Notes: generated by a model from the letters alone, not told the origin. Numbered from the stretch's first letter, positions 9,145 to 18,474 are shown. The stretch: DNA of 64,000 bases from Macrococcus epidermidis (GCF_003259695.1 NZ_PZJH01000003.1:141172-205171), one strand, 5' to 3'. Program-made: numbers and translations.

Positions 9145-9198
9145 TTATTATTTTTCGTTGTATGATGAACTCAAGATAAATATCGGGAGGTCATTACA

Positions 9199-9630
9199 AT
9201 GACAAACAATAAAACGTATAACTTTTTTCATCAAGTCATCGTGATATCAGTAATTTTACTTATTTCTAAGATTATCGAATCATTTATGCCGATACCGATG
9301 CCTGCATCAGTAATTGGACTCGTATTATTATTTATATGCTTATGCACAGGTATTGTTAAATTAGGACAAGTAGAACGTGTAGGTACAGCATTAACGGATA
9401 ACATCGGATTATTATTCGTTCCTGCAGGTATTTCGGTTGTGAAATCACTCGGTCTTATCAGTGAGCATCCATTTTTAATCATCGGATTAATCTTCATTTC
9501 AACATTATTATTATTATTATGTACAGGATTCTTCTCACAAATGATTGTTATGACAACTGAACGTAAAGAGAAATCAACTGTAAAAAATGAAAAAGAAGTA
9601 AAAAATTATCGTAAAGCTGAGGTGCGTTAA
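9199..9630 (+). CDS. lrgA: Holin-like protein LrgA
   Basis: A 143-residue CidA/LrgA family membrane protein with four membrane helices and the family segments PMPASVIGL and GLLFVPAGI. The tail after about residue 115 is charged and cytoplasmic. With LrgB it forms the antiholin-like pair that modulates autolysis in staphylococci. Homologous pairs in B. subtilis (PftAB) act as a pyruvate transporter. GGGAGG precedes ATG. It is controlled by the LytR repeats upstream and runs into lrgB after 2 bases. Confidence 0.93.
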   Translation: MTNNKTYNFFHQVIVISVILLISKIIESFMPIPMPASVIGLVLLFICLCTGIVKLGQVERVGTALTDNIGLLFVPAGISVVKSLGLISEHPFLIIGLIFISTLLLLLCTGFFSQMIVMTTERKEKSTVKNEKEVKNYRKAEVR

Positions 9631-9632
9631 TC

Positions 9633-10346
9633 ATGACAATGTTAGATCACTTAGGAGTGAATACAGTATACTTTGGGATATTACTTACAATCGTACCATT
9701 TGTTATCGGACAAATATTATTTAAAAAATCAAATGGCTTCTTCTTATTCGCACCATTGTTTGTAGGAATGGTCTTTGGCATTGCATTTCTAGCGATTACC
9801 GGCATTGATTTTGATACGTACAACAAAGGTGGAAGTATTATTAGTTTCTTCTTAGAGCCAGCTACAATTTGTTTTGCCATTCCGTTATACAAAAAACGTG
9901 ATGTATTACAAAAATATTGGTTACATATTATTGGCGGCATTGCGTTAGGAACAACGGGCGCTATCTTTGGTATATATGGTGTAGCGAAGTTATTCGGATT
10001 TGGTAAAGAAATTATTGCTTCTATGTTACCTCAGGCAGCTACAACTGCAATCGCCTTACCAGTTTCAGATGGTATCGGTGGTATTCCGGAATTAACATCA
10101 CTCGCTGTAATCTTAAATGCTGTGATCATCTATGCATTAGGTAATAAGATGCTCCGCTTCTTCAGAATTAGTAATCCAATTGCAAGAGGACTTGCTTTAG
10201 GAACGAGTGGTCATGCATTAGGCGTATCTGCTGCTACAGAATTAGGTGAAACAGAAACTTCAATGGCAAGTATCGCGCTCGTAATTGTAGGTGTAATTGT
10301 TGTAGTGATTATCCCGATACTTACACCAATCTTGCTCGGGGTTTAA
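9633..10346 (+). CDS. lrgB: LrgB family membrane protein
   Basis: A 237-residue LrgB family protein with about seven membrane helices. Family-typical segments include [15 protein letters not shown] near 135 and [14 protein letters not shown] near 195. It is the obligate partner of LrgA. The start follows the lrgA stop by 2 bases, and the site GAGGTG lies within the lrgA 3' end. A strong terminator follows at 10385-10426. Confidence 0.93.
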   Translation: MTMLDHLGVNTVYFGILLTIVPFVIGQILFKKSNGFFLFAPLFVGMVFGIAFLAITGIDFDTYNKGGSIISFFLEPATICFAIPLYKKRDVLQKYWLHIIGGIALGTTGAIFGIYGVAKLFGFGKEIIASMLPQAATTAIALPVSDGIGGIPELTSLAVILNAVIIYALGNKMLRFFRISNPIARGLALGTSGHALGVSAATELGETETSMASIALVIVGVIVVVIIPILTPILLGV

Positions 10347-10384
10347 AAATAAAGTTAAAAGTAAATAACGAAATGACGAAGTAC

Positions 10385-10426
10385 AAAGTCCAGATGAGAT
10401 ATATCAATCTTATCTGGACTTTTTTA
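10385..10426 (+). terminator. Terminator after lrgAB
   Basis: A 16-bp stem (10385-10400 with 10407-10422, one G-T pair) carries AAAGTCCAGAT and its complement and is followed by seven T. Confidence 0.9.
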
Positions 10427-10459
10427 TTTGAATATTATATTTTTGAGCAGTATTTTTTA

Positions 10460-10497
10460 ATGTTACATAAATATATGTTATTATTTTTATGTAACAT
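10460..10497. promoter_or_regulatory. Perfect 12-bp inverted repeat before recombinase-like gene
   Basis: ATGTTACATAAA (10460-10471) is repeated exactly in inverted form as TTTATGTAACAT (10486-10497), with 14 bases between. The right arm abuts the ribosome binding site of the next gene. It has no T-run and ends at the Shine-Dalgarno, so it reads better as a protein-binding site, perhaps for the adjacent recombinase-fold protein. Confidence 0.6.
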
Positions 10498-10507
10498 AGG
10501 AGGAGAC

Positions 10508-11038
10508 ATGATTAAATCCCAACCAATAAAAACGACCCATGAAATTCACATGATGAAGACTTATTTATTGAATGAGCGTACAAGAGATTATCTATTGTTT
10601 GTACTTGGTATCAATATACCTATGAAATTACAAGAACTATTAGAATTAAAGTATCGTGATCTTGTTTTTAAAGATGGTTGTTATCAATTTATCGTTAACG
10701 ACTATACCATCTATTTAAACAAAGAAGATAGCAGTATTCTAAAGCGATTTGTTGCAACAAAGTCACCTGATGACTATATCTTTGAATCGATGAAGACGAA
10801 ATCTCCGTTAACAAGGCAACAGTTTCATAGAATATTAAGTGCGGCATCAACTGCAATAGGTTGTAAACATTCGATCGGTCCTCAGGCATTAAAGAAAACA
10901 TTTGCATATCATGCGTATCTCCAAGGCATTCACATATTTGATTTGATGCATATTTTAGGTCATAATACTAAGTCAGAAACATATCGATTTATTGATGTTA
11001 ATCCACCAGATCACAAAACAATCCAAATAAATTTGTAA
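10508..11038 (+). CDS. Lone tyrosine-recombinase-fold protein, catalytic residues lost
   Basis: A 176-residue protein that matches the catalytic half of tyrosine recombinases by pattern: IPMKLQELLEL, GPQALKKTFA and ILGHNTKSETYRFI. The catalytic residues are replaced. The first Arg is Lys40, the HxxR box is Gln126 and Lys129, and the ungapped position of the nucleophilic Tyr is Phe161. Only His152 of the LGH motif remains. It also lacks the N-terminal core-binding domain. It is unlikely to cut DNA and more likely binds it. ATG 10508 is preceded by AGGAGG. It ends 12 bases before mnhA2, so it is probably cotranscribed with the antiporter operon. Confidence 0.7.
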   Translation: MIKSQPIKTTHEIHMMKTYLLNERTRDYLLFVLGINIPMKLQELLELKYRDLVFKDGCYQFIVNDYTIYLNKEDSSILKRFVATKSPDDYIFESMKTKSPLTRQQFHRILSAASTAIGCKHSIGPQALKKTFAYHAYLQGIHIFDLMHILGHNTKSETYRFIDVNPPDHKTIQINL

Positions 11039-11050
11039 AGGATGTGAACG

Positions 11051-13351
11051 ATGCTTTTTAATATTATTTTACTCGGTGTTTGTATGATATTGTTCATACA
11101 ATTATTTCAGAAGCATTTAGCAAAACCATTCACTGCAATTGTCGCTTTACTATATCCCGTTATTGCGATGATTCTTATGATGATAACACCAAAGCATACA
11201 GCAAATACGTTTTCATGGATACCTGAAGCGGGACTTATGTTCTCATTAAAAGTTGATGCTGTGTCCTACTTTTTCTTTGTAGTCATTTCAATGATCAGTA
11301 TCCTTGTTCTCTTCTATAGTATTTTTTATATGAAAAAATATGCAAGACATACATATTTTTATAGTAGTCTCATCCTTTTTATTATTGCGATGTACGGCGT
11401 AGTTCTAGCAAATAATACGATTATATTGTATTTTTTCTGGGAACTAACGAGCGTAGCTTCATTTCTGCTTATTTCATTTCACTTTACTAAAAAAACTTCT
11501 TATCTGGGTGCTTTAAAATCATTTGTTATTACCATCTTAGGTGGAAGCCTAATGCTTGTTGGCCTGTTAACCTTAAATCATATTGCTGGTACTGCACAGA
11601 TTGATGACATATTAACTCAAACTGAACTTACCAATCATCCATTATTTATCATGAGTATGACATTAATTTTTATGGGTGCTTTTAGTAAATCTGCACAATT
11701 TCCTTTCCATATTTGGCTACCTGACGCAATGGAGGCACCGACACCAGTCAGTGCATTGCTGCATTCGGCAACAATGGTTAAAGCAGGAATATATTTATTA
11801 ATTAAATTGTTACCTGTTTATAGTGGTAATCATATGCTTACAGGAGTGATCATTTCAGTTGGTATTTTGACGATGTTTATCGGAAGTTTTATTGCTATTT
11901 CAAAGCATGATATGAAAGCCTTGCTGGCATACTCGACAATTAGTCAGCTAGGTATGATGGTTGTACTCATAGGCGTGATTGCATTACCCCATACGGTGAT
12001 TTCAGAAGGAGTGAGAGGTACAGCGTACAGCGCTTTAATCCTTCTTATATTAAGTCATGCCTGTTATAAAGCAACGCTCTTTATGGGCACAGGTATTATA
12101 GATTTAGCAACAGGTACACGTGATATGAATCAATTGTCTGGCCTGAGACAGCAATTACCTATTGTATTTGCTACGATGCTTATTTCAGCTGTCTCGATGG
12201 CAGGATTACCTTTTTTAAGTGGTTTCTTATCTAAAGAGCTGTTTATCACAGCATTATATGAAATCAACGATGCACATTTGAGTTTACTTATATTATTAAT
12301 CATCGCTATTCTGGGGAGTATAGGTACTTTTATTTATTCTTTCGTATTAATAATCAGACCATTTATGGGTAAGCAATCAATAAAGATAAAAGCACAACAA
12401 CCACTCATATATATGAGCAGTATTATTTTAACGTTCGCAACCATTTCTATTTTCTTTATTCCAAACATTATCCAGCATCATTTGATACAACCCATTGCAC
12501 AAGAGCAATCAGCATTAAAGCTTAAGCATATTACTGCTTGGCATGGCTTTACACCGCCATTATTTATAACGATGTTCATTTTCGCTGCTGGTTTTATAGT
12601 TTTATATACTGGCGTGTATCGTAAAATTTACGATAAGTTTAACGATGTGTCATTAAACAAAGTGTACGACTTTATAGGTAGAACAAAAGATAACGTCTCA
12701 ACTAAGATTTTATCATTGGTAATGAGGGGGACTTTAAATGTTTATGCGTTATACGTATATCTCTTTATTATCATCTTAATATTACCTAACTTATTAATGA
12801 CTATGGATATAAAATGGTCGATAAAATATGAAATTACTATATTTACGATGATTATCGGATTAATTATGATTATTAGTGCATTAGGATTATTAGTTGTGAA
12901 AAGCAGAATGACTGCGGTAGTGCTCACTGGATTGGTAGGCTATGGTGTATCTATCTTATTTATGGAACTGAAAGCACCTGATTTAGCATTAACACAACTT
13001 GTTATCGAAACAATTACAACGGTGTTGTTCTTAGCATGTTTCTATCATTTACCGAATCTAAAGAAAGAAACATCTTCATTGATATATAAAGTATTTAGAC
13101 ATGGTATAGCTTTCTCCATTGCTACCATCATCTTTTTAATCATGATTCGAAGCAATCAAATGGATTCATTTGCGACTATCTCTGCTTACTATAATAATAG
13201 TTACCAGTTAGTAGGTGCAAAAAATGTCGTTAATGCAATCTTAGGTGATTTCCGCGCGTTTGATACGATGCTCGAGGGTGTTGTAATTATGATTGTTGGA
13301 TTTGGAATATATACAATATTAAAGAAAGGAGCTACACATGAGGGAAAATGA
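11051..13351 (+). CDS. mnhA2: Na+/H+ antiporter subunit A
   Basis: A 766-residue, about 20-helix membrane protein of the MrpA/MnhA family, homologous to complex I NuoL. The Glu of YFFWELTSVASF, LPDAMEAPTPVSALLHSATMV, and the C-terminal MnhA extension with FMELKAPDLALTQL are all visible. It is the largest subunit of the seven-protein complex that exchanges cytoplasmic Na+ or K+ for protons and supports pH and salt tolerance. It is somewhat shorter than the roughly 800 residues usual in staphylococci. It is followed by mnhB2 with a 14-base overlap. The mnh2 assignment rests mainly on subunit G. Confidence 0.93.
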   Translation: MLFNIILLGVCMILFIQLFQKHLAKPFTAIVALLYPVIAMILMMITPKHTANTFSWIPEAGLMFSLKVDAVSYFFFVVISMISILVLFYSIFYMKKYARHTYFYSSLILFIIAMYGVVLANNTIILYFFWELTSVASFLLISFHFTKKTSYLGALKSFVITILGGSLMLVGLLTLNHIAGTAQIDDILTQTELTNHPLFIMSMTLIFMGAFSKSAQFPFHIWLPDAMEAPTPVSALLHSATMVKAGIYLLIKLLPVYSGNHMLTGVIISVGILTMFIGSFIAISKHDMKALLAYSTISQLGMMVVLIGVIALPHTVISEGVRGTAYSALILLILSHACYKATLFMGTGIIDLATGTRDMNQLSGLRQQLPIVFATMLISAVSMAGLPFLSGFLSKELFITALYEINDAHLSLLILLIIAILGSIGTFIYSFVLIIRPFMGKQSIKIKAQQPLIYMSSIILTFATISIFFIPNIIQHHLIQPIAQEQSALKLKHITAWHGFTPPLFITMFIFAAGFIVLYTGVYRKIYDKFNDVSLNKVYDFIGRTKDNVSTKILSLVMRGTLNVYALYVYLFIIILILPNLLMTMDIKWSIKYEITIFTMIIGLIMIISALGLLVVKSRMTAVVLTGLVGYGVSILFMELKAPDLALTQLVIETITTVLFLACFYHLPNLKKETSSLIYKVFRHGIAFSIATIIFLIMIRSNQMDSFATISAYYNNSYQLVGAKNVVNAILGDFRAFDTMLEGVVIMIVGFGIYTILKKGATHEGK

Positions 13352-13763
13352 TTTGTTACTTGAGAGTATTTCTAAAATAGTAATAGTAATTATATTAACA
13401 TTCGGCTTCTATATCTTTTTCAATGGACATAATGCACCAGGTGGTGGTTTCATTGGAGGCTTGGTCTTTAGTTCGGCATTTATATTAATGTTTCTGACGT
13501 TTGATGCTAAACGGATAAGAAAATTACTTCCATTCGAATTTCATAAACTCATCTCGATAGGTATTATTATTTCATTATTTGTTATGGTTGCACCTATATT
13601 CTTTGGACATGCATTTTTAAATCATGAAGATATATACATTCACTTACCAATATTGAACGAAGTTCATTTATCAAGCGTTACATTATTTGAATTTGGCATA
13701 TTATTAACGGTTGTCGGAGTGATAATGACGATATTATTATCGATTAGTGGTGATATTAAATGA
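13338..13763 (+). CDS. mnhB2: Na+/H+ antiporter subunit B
   Basis: A 141-residue MnhB family protein with four membrane helices and the conserved GHNAPGGGFIGGL segment near 30-42. It is part of the membrane complex with MnhA, C and D. AAAGGAG precedes ATG 13338, inside the end of mnhA2. It overlaps mnhC2 by 4 bases. Confidence 0.93.
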   Translation: MRENDLLLESISKIVIVIILTFGFYIFFNGHNAPGGGFIGGLVFSSAFILMFLTFDAKRIRKLLPFEFHKLISIGIIISLFVMVAPIFFGHAFLNHEDIYIHLPILNEVHLSSVTLFEFGILLTVVGVIMTILLSISGDIK

Positions 13764-14086
13764 CGATACTTACCATTATTACTGCAACCTTAGTATATGT
13801 TGGTGTAAATCTTGTGTTATCTAAAAATTTAATACGTGTTGTATTAGGGACAAGCATATTAAGCCATGCAGCACATTTATATTTAATATCAATGTCATTT
13901 CCAGGGACGGATTTACCTTTTGTAGAAAAGAATAACCCAGATGTAGATGCATTGCCACAAGCTTTAATCTTAACAGCTATTGTCATTAGTTTTGCCACAA
14001 CCGCATTGTTGTTAGTTTTAGTATATAGAAACTATCAAATGAATAAAGATAATCAAGTTGATAGTTTAGGAGGTACAGATGAGTAA
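13760..14086 (+). CDS. mnhC2: Na+/H+ antiporter subunit C
   Basis: A 108-residue, three-helix protein homologous to NuoK/MrpC. Family features are GTSILSHAAHLYLI and DALPQALILTAIVI, the latter carrying the conserved PQALILTAIVI stretch. It overlaps its neighbours on both sides by 4 and 8 bases. Confidence 0.93.
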   Translation: MTILTIITATLVYVGVNLVLSKNLIRVVLGTSILSHAAHLYLISMSFPGTDLPFVEKNNPDVDALPQALILTAIVISFATTALLLVLVYRNYQMNKDNQVDSLGGTDE

Positions 14087-15545
14087 TTTATTGATTGTAC
14101 CTGTATTGATTCCTATATTATTGGGTGTATTTACGTATTTAAAGGACAAAAGAATATATACCATTGCTATTGCTACATTATCTATAAGTTTAATTACTAC
14201 TATTGTCTTAGCTTATTCATCTATAAAAAAACCTATTATTTTAAGTTTAGGTGGTTATAGTGCACCATACGGCATCCAGCTTTATGGGGATCTTATGAGT
14301 TTGTTGTTCGTTATTGTGAGTATCGTTGTAGTGATTGTTGTGCTATATTTCCAATATATTAACCAACTCAAAGACTTAACAGTACCTTTTATTTTATTTA
14401 TTCTTGCTGGTGTAAATGGTTCTTTCCTAACTGCGGATATCTTTAATCTATTTGTAATGTTTGAAGTCATGTTACTGTCATCGTTTATATTAATTGTTGT
14501 CGGTAAGAAAAAATATCAGTTTAAGGCGAGTATTACGTACGTTGTATTAAATTTAATTGGTTCATGGGTATTTCTGATTGGAATAGGCATTTTGTATCGC
14601 GTATATGGTACATTAAATTTCGCTCATTTAGGAATGCGAATGCAGGAAGCTGGATTTGTTCCTGAGCATGCCGTCATCGTATTATTATTTGTCGTAGTAT
14701 TCAGTTTAAAATCAGCATTATTGGTATTTATATGGTTGCCGAGATCTTATAGTGTGTTGTCTTACGAAATTGGTGCAGTCTTTGCGGCGCTATTAACTAA
14801 GGTAGGCGTCTATGCGATGATAAGAACAACGACAGTAATCTTTGTACCTTATCAATCCATGTTGTCATCGATTATTTTGTATATGGCTACTGCTACAGTC
14901 ATTATCGGTATGTTAGGCGTTATTAAATATAAAGAAATTAAATTGATGTTTTGTTATCAGATTATTTTATCTATAGGAATCATCTATTATGGTATTTCTA
15001 CATTTAGTCAAAAAGGTATAGATGGTGCAGTGATGTATACGTTAAATGATATGTTGGTGAAATCATGTTTATTTCTTTTAGCAGGTCTCATCGTAAAAAG
15101 ATTTGGCCTTATCAATATGAAATATAAACAAGGATTATTTTATCATGCTAAAGCTACCGCCATTATTGTGCTATTTTTTGTATTTGCGATAGGAGGAATG
15201 CCGTTTACAGGAGGATTTCCGGGGAAATTATTGATACTGCAAGCTGGTATGGATGCGCATCCACTAGGTTATGCAATAGTAATGGTTATTGGGACTTTCG
15301 TAGGAATGTTTGCGATGATGCGTATGTTTATCACATTGTTCTTTGGAGAAGAGGATGGATCTTGTGTTCAGCTGACCGATGCACAAAGACATGCATTAAA
15401 TAAACCATATAGTAAGAAGTTGACTGTCATTGGCGTGGTTTTAGTCATCACATGTATGATTTCTATTTTTGCTGCACCATTACAACAACATTTATCAGCA
15501 ATTCATTACGATCGATATATAGAAAATGTCATGATGGGAGGATAA
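14079..15545 (+). CDS. mnhD2: Na+/H+ antiporter subunit D
   Basis: A 488-residue, 14-helix proton-translocating protein homologous to NuoN/NuoM. It has the conserved FNLFVMFEVMLLSSF with the key Glu and the Lys of FSLKSALLVFIWLPRSY. GGAGG lies 6 bases before ATG. The region LPRSYSVLSYEIGAVFAALLTK replaces the usual LPxAHxxAPxxVSAxLSG, as in other MrpD2-type subunits. Confidence 0.93.
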   Translation: MSNLLIVPVLIPILLGVFTYLKDKRIYTIAIATLSISLITTIVLAYSSIKKPIILSLGGYSAPYGIQLYGDLMSLLFVIVSIVVVIVVLYFQYINQLKDLTVPFILFILAGVNGSFLTADIFNLFVMFEVMLLSSFILIVVGKKKYQFKASITYVVLNLIGSWVFLIGIGILYRVYGTLNFAHLGMRMQEAGFVPEHAVIVLLFVVVFSLKSALLVFIWLPRSYSVLSYEIGAVFAALLTKVGVYAMIRTTTVIFVPYQSMLSSIILYMATATVIIGMLGVIKYKEIKLMFCYQIILSIGIIYYGISTFSQKGIDGAVMYTLNDMLVKSCLFLLAGLIVKRFGLINMKYKQGLFYHAKATAIIVLFFVFAIGGMPFTGGFPGKLLILQAGMDAHPLGYAIVMVIGTFVGMFAMMRMFITLFFGEEDGSCVQLTDAQRHALNKPYSKKLTVIGVVLVITCMISIFAAPLQQHLSAIHYDRYIENVMMGG

Positions 15546-15546
15546 G

Positions 15547-16035
15547 ATTATCGCACAGGTTGTATTAAATTTATTTATTGCTATGATTTGGGTGCTTATG
15601 GTTGATGAAGATCAAATCTATTTATCGACGTTTATAAAAGGATATTTAATCGGTATTATAATTCTCTACATCATACATCGCTTTTTCGGACATCAGTTTT
15701 ATTTATGGAAGTTAATGATTTTATTAAAGCTTGTTGTAATCTTCAACTATGAACTGATGAGCTCAAGTCTTTCAACGATGTATCACATCTTATTTATTCC
15801 GCATAAGATTGCTCCGGGGGTTGTCACATATAATACATCAATGAAGAAGAACTGGGAAATTACAAGTTTAATGATGCTGATTATATTAACACCAGGTTCA
15901 GTAGTGCTTCGTTTATCACATGATAATCAGAAATTATTTATTCATACATTGCATGCGACACCATCAGAAAATATGAAATTATTAAAATCTATTAAACGCT
16001 ATGAACGCGTTATTAAGGAGGTAGGAGAAACATGA
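15547..16035 (+). CDS. mnhE2: Na+/H+ antiporter subunit E, apparent ATT start
   Basis: MnhE family protein of 162 residues if translation begins at ATT 15547. The first in-frame ATG is at 15583 and would remove the N-terminal 12 residues. GGGAGG at 15536-15541 is 5 bases before the ATT, whereas nothing resembling a site precedes ATG 15583. The residues from ATT (IAQVVLNLFIA) align with the normal start of staphylococcal MnhE2 as I recall it. Total length then matches the family (about 160). LTPGSVVLRLS near 117 is the MnhE signature. It overlaps mnhF2 by 4 bases. Confidence 0.8.
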   Translation: MIAQVVLNLFIAMIWVLMVDEDQIYLSTFIKGYLIGIIILYIIHRFFGHQFYLWKLMILLKLVVIFNYELMSSSLSTMYHILFIPHKIAPGVVTYNTSMKKNWEITSLMMLIILTPGSVVLRLSHDNQKLFIHTLHATPSENMKLLKSIKRYERVIKEVGET

Positions 16036-16310
16036 ATATGATACTGATTCAAGCTGCACTCGTAATATATGGTATTGCTATAATGATAGTGTTATATCGT
16101 GTTATTGCTGGACCTTCTTTACCGGATAGAGTAGTAGCTTTCGATAGTATTGGTGCGATGGTCATGTCAAGTGTGAGTATTATATGTTTAATCATGGATA
16201 CGACGCTATTCTTAGAAGCGATTTTAATTATTGGTGTATTGTCGTTTATCAGTACAATCGCAACATCAAGATTTATCGAGCGAGGTGTTATCTTTGAACG
16301 TAAACGATAG
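16032..16310 (+). CDS. mnhF2: Na+/H+ antiporter subunit F
   Basis: A 92-residue, three-helix MnhF protein with the family motif GPSLPDRVVAFDS near 28-40. AAGGAGG lies well upstream inside mnhE2. ATG 16038, two codons later, is an alternative start. It overlaps the start of mnhG2. Confidence 0.92.
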   Translation: MNMILIQAALVIYGIAIMIVLYRVIAGPSLPDRVVAFDSIGAMVMSSVSIICLIMDTTLFLEAILIIGVLSFISTIATSRFIERGVIFERKR

Positions 16311-16689
16311 CATCAATCTTATTCTTTCGATTGTTATTTTTGTAGGTAGTATTATGGCACTTATTAGCGCAATAGGCATATTGATATTTAAAGATGTTTA
16401 TACACGAAGTCATGCAGCGACAAAAAGCTCCACACTTGCTGTATTACTTACGTTAATCGGTGTTTTTGTTTATTTTATCGTCAATGATGGTTATGTGAGC
16501 TTTCGGTTGTTGCTCGGTATATTTTTCTTATATTTAACAAGTCCTGTCGCTGGACATCTCATTACACGTGCTGCGTATAATAGTGGTGTAGAGATGAAAG
16601 TCGAAGGTTCAAAAGGTAAGCATTTAAATGATTTGCTGCCTACTCAAAAGAAAACTTCTAAGGACAACGCGTTATTAAAAGATAAATAA
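16294..16689 (+). CDS. mnhG2: Na+/H+ antiporter subunit G
   Basis: A 131-residue MnhG protein with three helices. The block RSHAATKSSTLAVLLTLIG near 35-53 and the long hydrophilic C-terminal tail are typical of the MnhG2 type rather than MnhG1, which is shorter. I chose TTG 16294 because GAGGTG ends 6 bases upstream; longer in-frame extensions only read through mnhF2. It is the last antiporter gene. The next gene follows closely. Confidence 0.88.
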   Translation: MNVNDSINLILSIVIFVGSIMALISAIGILIFKDVYTRSHAATKSSTLAVLLTLIGVFVYFIVNDGYVSFRLLLGIFFLYLTSPVAGHLITRAAYNSGVEMKVEGSKGKHLNDLLPTQKKTSKDNALLKDK

Positions 16690-16702
16690 TGGAGTGACAA
16701 GC

Positions 16703-17617
16703 GTGACGATGCAATCAATGTTATTTAACACATTTATAAAGGTAATGGATCAATATAAAGATATTTTTAATCAGAAACCTGAAGGGATTCGAGCTACAAA
16801 AGATGTTGTCTATAGCAATCGTAAACAGAATGCCACGCTGAATATTTATTATCCGTATCATCGGAAGGAACGTTATCCAATCATTGTTAATATTCATGGT
16901 GGGGGATATGTTTATTCTACAAAAGAAACATATGAAGCATATTGCATGACCCTCGCGTCGCATGGCTTTGCTGTAATAAGTTATGATTATGACTTAGCAC
17001 CAAAGCTGAAATATCCTACACCAATTGTCCAGCTTAATGAATGTATGCACTGGTTACATGAAAACTATGAACAGTACAATTTAGATATTAACCAGTTATT
17101 TATGATAGGAGATTCAGCGGGTGCTCAAATTATGGCACAGTATGTAACGATACTTACTAATCCTGAATATCACCAACTTTTTCAGATGAAGTTGCCACAA
17201 GTCAAAGTGTCAGGTATTGCGATTAACTGTGGTTTCTTTAATGCAATCGATATAGCGATTGCAAAGAAAAAGTCATTTACACGCTTTATGGTGAGAGGAT
17301 TAATGGAAGATTATGTTGGTAAAGATTTTCACATGAAACAAAGCGAAATTAACTGTGAACCATTTATCAATAAACGATTTCCGCCAACTTTCGTAGCGAG
17401 TAGTGTAAACGATTTACTTGTGGGTAAAGCTCCGGATATACTCATTGATTTAAGAAGAAGTGGTATTAAAACGATATACAGAGAGTATGGTAAAGGTGAC
17501 TTTTTTGCCCAACATAACTTTCAAATGGATATTAGAAGATCGAATGCGAAGCAATGTACTTTAGATGAGATGAAATTTTTTAAAAGTATAATAGATGAAC
17601 ACAAAAGCACACTGTAA
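16703..17617 (+). CDS. Alpha/beta hydrolase (HSL-type esterase)
   Basis: A 304-residue alpha/beta hydrolase of the hormone-sensitive lipase type. The oxyanion motif HGGG is near 72-75, the nucleophile elbow GDSAG is near 138-142, the catalytic Asp is probably in SVNDLLVG near 235, and the His is near QHNF at 271. It probably hydrolyses a short-chain ester; the substrate is unknown. GGAGTGA before GTG 16703 decides the start (GTG 16694 and ATG 16709 are alternatives). It starts 13 bases after mnhG2, so it is probably the last gene of the antiporter transcript. Confidence 0.82.
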   Translation: MTMQSMLFNTFIKVMDQYKDIFNQKPEGIRATKDVVYSNRKQNATLNIYYPYHRKERYPIIVNIHGGGYVYSTKETYEAYCMTLASHGFAVISYDYDLAPKLKYPTPIVQLNECMHWLHENYEQYNLDINQLFMIGDSAGAQIMAQYVTILTNPEYHQLFQMKLPQVKVSGIAINCGFFNAIDIAIAKKKSFTRFMVRGLMEDYVGKDFHMKQSEINCEPFINKRFPPTFVASSVNDLLVGKAPDILIDLRRSGIKTIYREYGKGDFFAQHNFQMDIRRSNAKQCTLDEMKFFKSIIDEHKSTL

Positions 17618-17640
17618 ATGAATACAGTGTGCTTTGTTTT
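17606..17640. terminator. Bidirectional terminator
   Basis: An 11-bp perfect stem, AGCACACTGTA (17606-17616) with TACAGTGTGCT (17623-17633), is followed by T-rich sequence on plus and a short TTTT on minus. It separates the mnh2 unit from the convergent YitT gene. Confidence 0.85.
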
Positions 17641-18474
17641 TTATTGATTACGTGCAAAATTTCCATGCACTTCGGTTGTTTCATAAACATTGATAAAACA
17701 ATTTTCATCATGGGTTTTAGCGATTTTGATGACATTAGGTAATTCATAACGTGTGAGCACCATTGTAATCATGTGTTTTTTATCGTTAGAATAACCGCCA
17801 TAAACATCTGTCACTGTTATACCACGATAGATCTCATCAATCAGTCCTTGTCTAACACCTTCATAGTTTGAAGTGATAATATTAACGGTTAGTTTAATAT
17901 TAGATGTAAAGATTGTATCAACAGTCTTGCCGGTAATATATATTGAAAGTAAAGTCATCAATGCGAGGTTCCAATCAAATAAGAAACCTGAACAAATAAT
18001 AATAATGCCATTAAGAATCGTCATAATGAGACCGATAGATATATTGCTATTTTGACTGATAATCATCGCAACGATATCCATGCCGCCTGTAGTACCAGAA
18101 TATTTTAGAATGATGCCTACACCGATACCGACGATTACACCCCCAAAAATCACATTTACAAAAAGTTCATTTGCGATGCTTTCTGTTGGAATGACAGTAA
18201 GGAAAAATGAAACAACAATGACACTAAGTATTGTATTGTACATTACAGATTTATTTAATTTCATAAATCCAAGTATCAATAAAGGCAGGTTTAATAAAAG
18301 GTTTAACAGACCTGCATCGACATGCAATAATTTATTTAATAGTAAAGCAAGTCCACCGATTCCACTGCTCAATACATCATTAGGTAATAAGAAGACATTA
18401 AACGCAAATGCAATAAGAAACGATCCCACTATTGTAATGAATGTCTTGAATAATAAGTTATCCTGATAATTCAT
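17641..18474 (-). CDS. YitT family membrane protein
   Basis: A 277-residue protein with five or six membrane helices (about 10-185) and a C-terminal DUF2179 domain of the ACT-like fold (about 200-275) containing DVYGGYSNDKKHMI. The GLALLLNKLL and SGTTGGMDIVA segments are typical of YitT/YvjA/DUF161 proteins, whose function is unknown. ATG 18474 is preceded by AAAGGAG 8 bases upstream; an in-frame ATG 21 bases earlier is not. It stands alone between terminators. Confidence 0.85.
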   Translation of the reverse strand: MNYQDNLLFKTFITIVGSFLIAFAFNVFLLPNDVLSSGIGGLALLLNKLLHVDAGLLNLLLNLPLLILGFMKLNKSVMYNTILSVIVVSFFLTVIPTESIANELFVNVIFGGVIVGIGVGIILKYSGTTGGMDIVAMIISQNSNISIGLIMTILNGIIIICSGFLFDWNLALMTLLSIYITGKTVDTIFTSNIKLTVNIITSNYEGVRQGLIDEIYRGITVTDVYGGYSNDKKHMITMVLTRYELPNVIKIAKTHDENCFINVYETTEVHGNFARNQ

